Assembly: GCA_050789445.1 (NCBI GenBank)
Contig: JAILXR010000001.1
Span: 2,852,001 to 2,916,000, forward strand
Origin: JAWSVE01 sp050789445
Lineage (GTDB): Bacteria > Pseudomonadota > Gammaproteobacteria > Pseudomonadales > Cellvibrionaceae
Reading direction: 5' to 3'
DNA length: 64,000 bases
Shown: positions 60,642-64,000 of the stretch, in pieces
Position numbering within the stretch: position 1 is the first letter of the stretch
Layout of the letters: every line of letters begins with the position of its first letter
Position numbers and translations under genes: made by a program
The notes under the pieces: model-generated
What the model saw: the letters and a program-made list of their open reading frames with translations, nothing else
Databases searched by the model: none
Told to the model about the DNA's origin: nothing

Positions 60642-61298
60642 TTAGTTTCTTAGCGATAGTATCTCCCATCCATTTTGTTTTGCATGTGCTTCTAGTTTTG
60701 GATCTGGGTCAACAGCAATTGGGTGGGTGACTTTTGACAATAACGGTAGGTCGTTGAAAGAATCACTATAAAAAAAACTATCACTTAAATCATAAGGTTG
60801 TTGGCTTAACCACTTGTCCAGATGAATTAATTTGCCGTGTTGGTAGCAGGGTTCATCAATAATTTTTCCAGTATAGCCATCGTCATTTTTTTCAAGTTCG
60901 GTTGCCATAAGGTGTTTAATTCCAAACAGTGATGCAATTGGCTCGGTAATAAAACGGTTAGTCGCGGTAATAATGGCGAGTTCATCGCCGGCTTTTCGAT
61001 GTTTTTCAATCAATGCCTCCGCTTTGGGGAGTCGTATAGGTTCGATCTTCTCGAGCATGAATGTATTGTGAAGCCTAGAAAGCTCAGTTGGATTGAAGCG
61101 AGTGAGTGGTTCAACAGCGAATTCAAGGTAATCCAAAATATTCAGCTGGCCTTGTTGATAAGCGTGATAAAACTCGTCATTACGTTGGCGGTATTGATTG
61201 GCATCGACTAGGTCGTGCTCGACTAAAAACTCTCCCCAGCTATGATCGCTGTCCCCGCCCAGAAGGGTATTGTCTAAATCAAAAAGTACCAAGCTCAA
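60642..61298 (-). CDS. HAD-IB family phosphatase (SerB-like)
   Basis: The 218-residue hydrolase has motif I 'LVLFDLDNTLLGGDSDHSWG', motif II 'LAIITATNRF' and motif III/IV 'SFFYSDSFNDLPLLSKV'. This matches the HAD-IB group that includes phosphoserine phosphatase. It is encoded beside rppH-ptsP in several gammaproteobacteria, as here (divergent). True substrate unknown; SerB activity should not be assumed. Confidence 0.92.
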   Translation of the reverse strand: MSLVLFDLDNTLLGGDSDHSWGEFLVEHDLVDANQYRQRNDEFYHAYQQGQLNILDYLEFAVEPLTRFNPTELSRLHNTFMLEKIEPIRLPKAEALIEKHRKAGDELAIITATNRFITEPIASLFGIKHLMATELEKNDDGYTGKIIDEPCYQHGKLIHLDKWLSQQPYDLSDSFFYSDSFNDLPLLSKVTHPIAVDPDPKLEAHAKQNGWEILSLRN

Positions 61299-61725
61299 TG
61301 TTGTTTGCTCCTGAAGTATGAAGTTAATAGGTGGCGACAGTAGGTTGTGTTACTTAAATAAAACAAAAGGATTTTACACGGGCTATTTGTGAAAGCTAAT
61401 CAAGGATGCTTAGTTTGTGCTTGAACTCTCTTCTGTCGAGTTGGCAGAGTGAGTGGTTTGATGCTTTTTGTAACAGGGATTGATAATTTTGTATTGAAAA
61501 GATCCCTAAATGACTGATTTTTCGATTGATTTGCGCTGGCGTTGTGGAACAATGGTAGATTCAACCACAAAGTAATACCTTTTTAGATAAATACCATAAA
61601 AGCTATAAGAATTAGGTAGGTAAAAGACAATTTATCGAGATTTTCGATAAATTAAATTGTGTTTTGCTCTTTGAGTATCATTTTGTTGCACCAATCAGCC
61701 CACATATATCTAAGGAGTGCGTTGC
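61299..61725. other. Divergent region upstream of rppH, with long inverted repeat
   Basis: These 427 bases hold no supported gene. A perfect 10-bp inverted repeat (AATTTATCGA, 5 nt, TCGATAAATT) lies at 61629-61653. An overlapping arm (ACAATTT 61627-61633 with AAATTGT 61654-61660) could form an alternative pairing. There is no T-tract, so it is not a simple terminator. The promoters for the HAD gene and for rppH-ptsP should be here. Confidence 0.5.
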
Positions 61726-62241
61726 GTGATTGATGAGGATGGCTTTCGTCCTAACGTAGGCATAATTATAACCAACGAACAAGGCCAGCTCTTTTGGGCT
61801 CGTCGAGTTGGTGGCCATGATGCATGGCAGTTCCCCCAGGGTGGCATTAGTGAAAATGAGCATCCGGAGGATGCACTTTATCGTGAGCTACATGAAGAAG
61901 TCGGGTTAGAAAAAGAGGATGTAGACGTCCTTGCTTGTACTAAAGGTTGGCTTCGCTACCGATTACCCAAACAGCTTATTCGTCATCGCTCAAAGCCCTT
62001 ATGTATAGGGCAAAAACAAAAATGGTTTTTGCTGAAGCATAAGTCTCCTGAAGAGCGTATTCGTCTTGATCTTCACAAAACGGCCGAGTTCGACCATTGG
62101 CGCTGGGTCAGTTATTGGTATCCGCTCAATCAGGTCGTGACTTTTAAGCGTGATGTTTACCGTCGAGCCTTAAAGGAGCTGTCTTTTTCCTTCTGTGATA
62201 TGCAGCAAAAATCACCTCCTGATTCTAATAGGAGCAGATAA
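61726..62241 (+). CDS. rppH: RNA pyrophosphohydrolase RppH
   Basis: The 171-residue Nudix enzyme removes pyrophosphate from the 5' end of transcripts to start their decay. 'MIDEDGFRPNVGIIITNEQGQLFWARRVGGHDAWQFPQGGI' is typical, and the Nudix box is 'GGISENEHPEDALYRELHEEVGL'. The start is GTG 61726, with AAGGAG 8 nt upstream, because it yields the family N-terminus; GTG 61717 overlaps the ribosome-binding site. ptsP begins 2 bases after the stop. Confidence 0.96.
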   Translation: MIDEDGFRPNVGIIITNEQGQLFWARRVGGHDAWQFPQGGISENEHPEDALYRELHEEVGLEKEDVDVLACTKGWLRYRLPKQLIRHRSKPLCIGQKQKWFLLKHKSPEERIRLDLHKTAEFDHWRWVSYWYPLNQVVTFKRDVYRRALKELSFSFCDMQQKSPPDSNRSR

Positions 62242-62243
62242 TC

Positions 62244-64000
62244 ATGCTCCAGTACTTGAGCAGTATCGTCCAAGAAGTCGGCGTTGCTAAAGATCTTCAG
62301 TCTGTTCTCGAAATTATTGTCGAGAGAGTGAAATCGGCGATGAAGACGGATGTGTGCTCAATTTATCTGCGTGATGGTGGTGGAAAGTATTTGTTGATGG
62401 CCAGTAGAGGCCTAAACGCGAGTGCTGTCGGACATGTTCGCTTGTCTCGTGATGAAGGTTTAATCGGCTGGGTGGTTGGGCGCGAAGAGCCGATTAACTT
62501 AGACGATGCAGAGAGCCATCCTAGATATCAATATTTCCCTGAAACTGGAGAAGAGCGATTCAGCTCCTTTTTGGGCGTCCCCATTATCCATCATCGAGCT
62601 GTTTTGGGTGTGCTGGTTGTTCAGCAGACTGAGCGAAGACGTTTTGATGAAAGCGATGAAGCTTTCTTAGTGACCATATCTGCACAGCTTGCCGGTGCAA
62701 TCGCGCACGCCGAAGCAACTGGCGCTCTTGCTCACATGGGTCGCCAAGCTAAAGAATCGAGCTTTAAAGGTGTTGCTGGCGCGCCGGGCGTTGCTATGGG
62801 TAAGGCCATGGTGATAACGCCCGTTGCTGATTTAAATTCAGTTCCTCATAAAAAAATCACTGACATTGATGCAGAAATACAGTTTTTGAAATTGTGTTTG
62901 GCAGAAACTCGACGAGAAATCGAAAATCTTGGAGAGAAGTTAAAGTCACGATTAAGTACGCAAGAGCAGGCATTGTTTGATGCGTATGTCAGCATGCTGG
63001 ATGACTCGTCACTTGCAGGCGAAGTAATTGAACATATTAAAAAAGGCGATAGCGCTGCTTACGCGTGGAGCGAAGTTATTTTAATTCACGTGAGAAATTT
63101 TTCGAGTATGGAAGATGCTTATTTGCGTGAGCGTGCAGCAGATGTGAGTGATCTAGGTCGAAGAGTGTTAGCGCATTTGCAAGAATTTTCTCATGTTACC
63201 CGAGTGTATCCAAAGAAAACAATTTTAGTCGGCGAAGAGCTAACAGCTTCTCAATTAGGTGAAGTGCCCGAGGGGCAGTTAGCAGGTATTGTATCGGTTA
63301 AAGGTTCACATAATTCTCATATTGCCATTATGGCGAGAGCGATGGGGATTCCAACTATTGTTGGCGCTGTGGATTTGCCCTACAAGCAAATCGATGGGCG
63401 TGAATTAGTGATCGATGGGTACAATGGCGTTGTCTATAGCGATCCTGGTCCTGAATTACGAAAACGCTACGAAGATATTTTTCAGGAAGAGCAAGAATTA
63501 GAAAAAGATTTAGAAGCACTGAATAATTTGCCATGTGAATCGATTGATCATCATCGAATTACATTGTGGGTAAATACAGGATTGATGGCCGACGTGGTGC
63601 GCTCCCTTGAGCGAGGAGCTGAGGGTGTTGGATTGTATCGAACAGAAGTTCCATTTTTACTTCGCGATCGTTTCCCCTCGGAGGAAGAGCAAAGAATTAT
63701 TTATCGTGAGCAGTTGGAAGCCTTTCATCCTCATCCGGTGACGATGAGAACATTGGATATCGGTGGTGATAAATCACTGCCTTACTTTCCAATTGAAGAA
63801 GATAATCCCTTTTTAGGTTGGCGTGGTATTCGAGTAACGTTGGATCACCCTGAAATATTTTTATCGCAAGTTCGCGCGATGTTAAAAGCAAGTGAAGGGC
63901 TTAATAATTTACGAATCATGCTGCCAATGATAACAAGCATATCTGAGTTAGAGGGCGCAAAAAAGCTTGTATATAGGGCTTATCACGAATTGCTAGAAGA
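62244..64000 (+). CDS. ptsP: Phosphoenolpyruvate-protein phosphotransferase PtsP (EI-Ntr), 5' part
   Basis: About 585 codons are present and the gene runs off the right edge; full-length PtsP has about 750 residues. An N-terminal GAF domain ('MLQYLSSIVQEVGVAKDLQSVLEIIVERV', 'CSIYLRDGG') is followed by the EI N-terminal domain with the phosphorylated His in 'GSHNSHIAIMARAMGIPTIVG', and then the PEP-binding barrel ('GVGLYRTEVPFL', 'RTLDIGGDK', 'NPFLGWRGIR'). PtsP starts the nitrogen phosphotransfer chain to NPr and EIIA-Ntr. ATG 62244 has GGAG about 10 nt upstream. rppH-ptsP is a conserved pair. Confidence 0.96.
   Translation, partial: MLQYLSSIVQEVGVAKDLQSVLEIIVERVKSAMKTDVCSIYLRDGGGKYLLMASRGLNASAVGHVRLSRDEGLIGWVVGREEPINLDDAESHPRYQYFPETGEERFSSFLGVPIIHHRAVLGVLVVQQTERRRFDESDEAFLVTISAQLAGAIAHAEATGALAHMGRQAKESSFKGVAGAPGVAMGKAMVITPVADLNSVPHKKITDIDAEIQFLKLCLAETRREIENLGEKLKSRLSTQEQALFDAYVSMLDDSSLAGEVIEHIKKGDSAAYAWSEVILIHVRNFSSMEDAYLRERAADVSDLGRRVLAHLQEFSHVTRVYPKKTILVGEELTASQLGEVPEGQLAGIVSVKGSHNSHIAIMARAMGIPTIVGAVDLPYKQIDGRELVIDGYNGVVYSDPGPELRKRYEDIFQEEQELEKDLEALNNLPCESIDHHRITLWVNTGLMADVVRSLERGAEGVGLYRTEVPFLLRDRFPSEEEQRIIYREQLEAFHPHPVTMRTLDIGGDKSLPYFPIEEDNPFLGWRGIRVTLDHPEIFLSQVRAMLKASEGLNNLRIMLPMITSISELEGAKKLVYRAYHELLE

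Noticed and set aside
60642..61298. Naming the HAD-IB gene serB
   Set aside because: The protein lacks the N-terminal regulatory part of gammaproteobacterial SerB and sits in the rppH-ptsP context, where a different HAD-IB protein is usual.

Overview
The window looks like a chromosomal segment of an AT-rich, Gram-negative gammaproteobacterium. The evidence is the late part of a type II secretion operon (gspJ-K-L-M-N), the gene neighbours yrfG-hslR, mutY-yggX and rppH-ptsP that are typical of gammaproteobacteria, and many lipoproteins, beta-barrels and TonB-type proteins. A large TonB-dependent receptor, exported c-type cytochromes and many TPR proteins recall marine Cellvibrionales-type bacteria, but the sequence alone does not fix the genus. 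Most of the window is well-packed chromosome. I see no insertion sequence, prophage, integrase or CRISPR array.

Layout. 1-4966: end of a T2SS operon followed by an ApbE flavin transferase. 5283-15441: a block of exported and TPR proteins followed by a MotA/TolQ/ExbB channel, two ExbD/TolR proteins and a TonB-like protein with a proline-rich spacer. This arrangement resembles the Myxococcus Agl/Glt envelope motor. A terminator-ended candidate small RNA lies inside it. 15775-19264: TonB-dependent receptor and TetR regulator. 19339-25608 (minus strand): DUF3570, DUF4266, a TlpA thioredoxin, two outer-membrane barrels and a haem-containing HzsA-like lipoprotein. 26204-31900 (plus strand): two exported cytochrome-like proteins and a Tat-exported protein. 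32425-36877: RND adaptor and pump.

36886-49266 holds mostly housekeeping and envelope genes: DUF1653, MAPEG, DUF4124, a Deg-like protease, hslR, yrfG, cysQ, trhO, a long repeat lipoprotein, a PQQ sugar dehydrogenase, djlA and a DUF2306-like protein. 49358-53449 holds an AraC regulator, a small decayed zone with a metallophosphoesterase fragment and a frameshifted Imm11-like immunity gene, and a large acyltransferase. 53579-64000 holds tRNA-Phe, yggX, mutY, asmA, gcvT, gcvH, an imelysin-like lipoprotein, a HAD-IB phosphatase, rppH and the first three quarters of ptsP.

Two parts deserve most attention. The first is the Agl/Glt-like motor, in which one ExbD paralogue has Asn where the proton-carrying Asp is expected. 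The second is the exported redox region (TlpA, DUF4266/DUF3570, HzsA-like protein, CXXCH proteins, Tat protein), whose combined function I cannot name. The two outer-membrane barrels in the second region may belong functionally to the first. All family assignments come from reading the sequence; no database search was possible.
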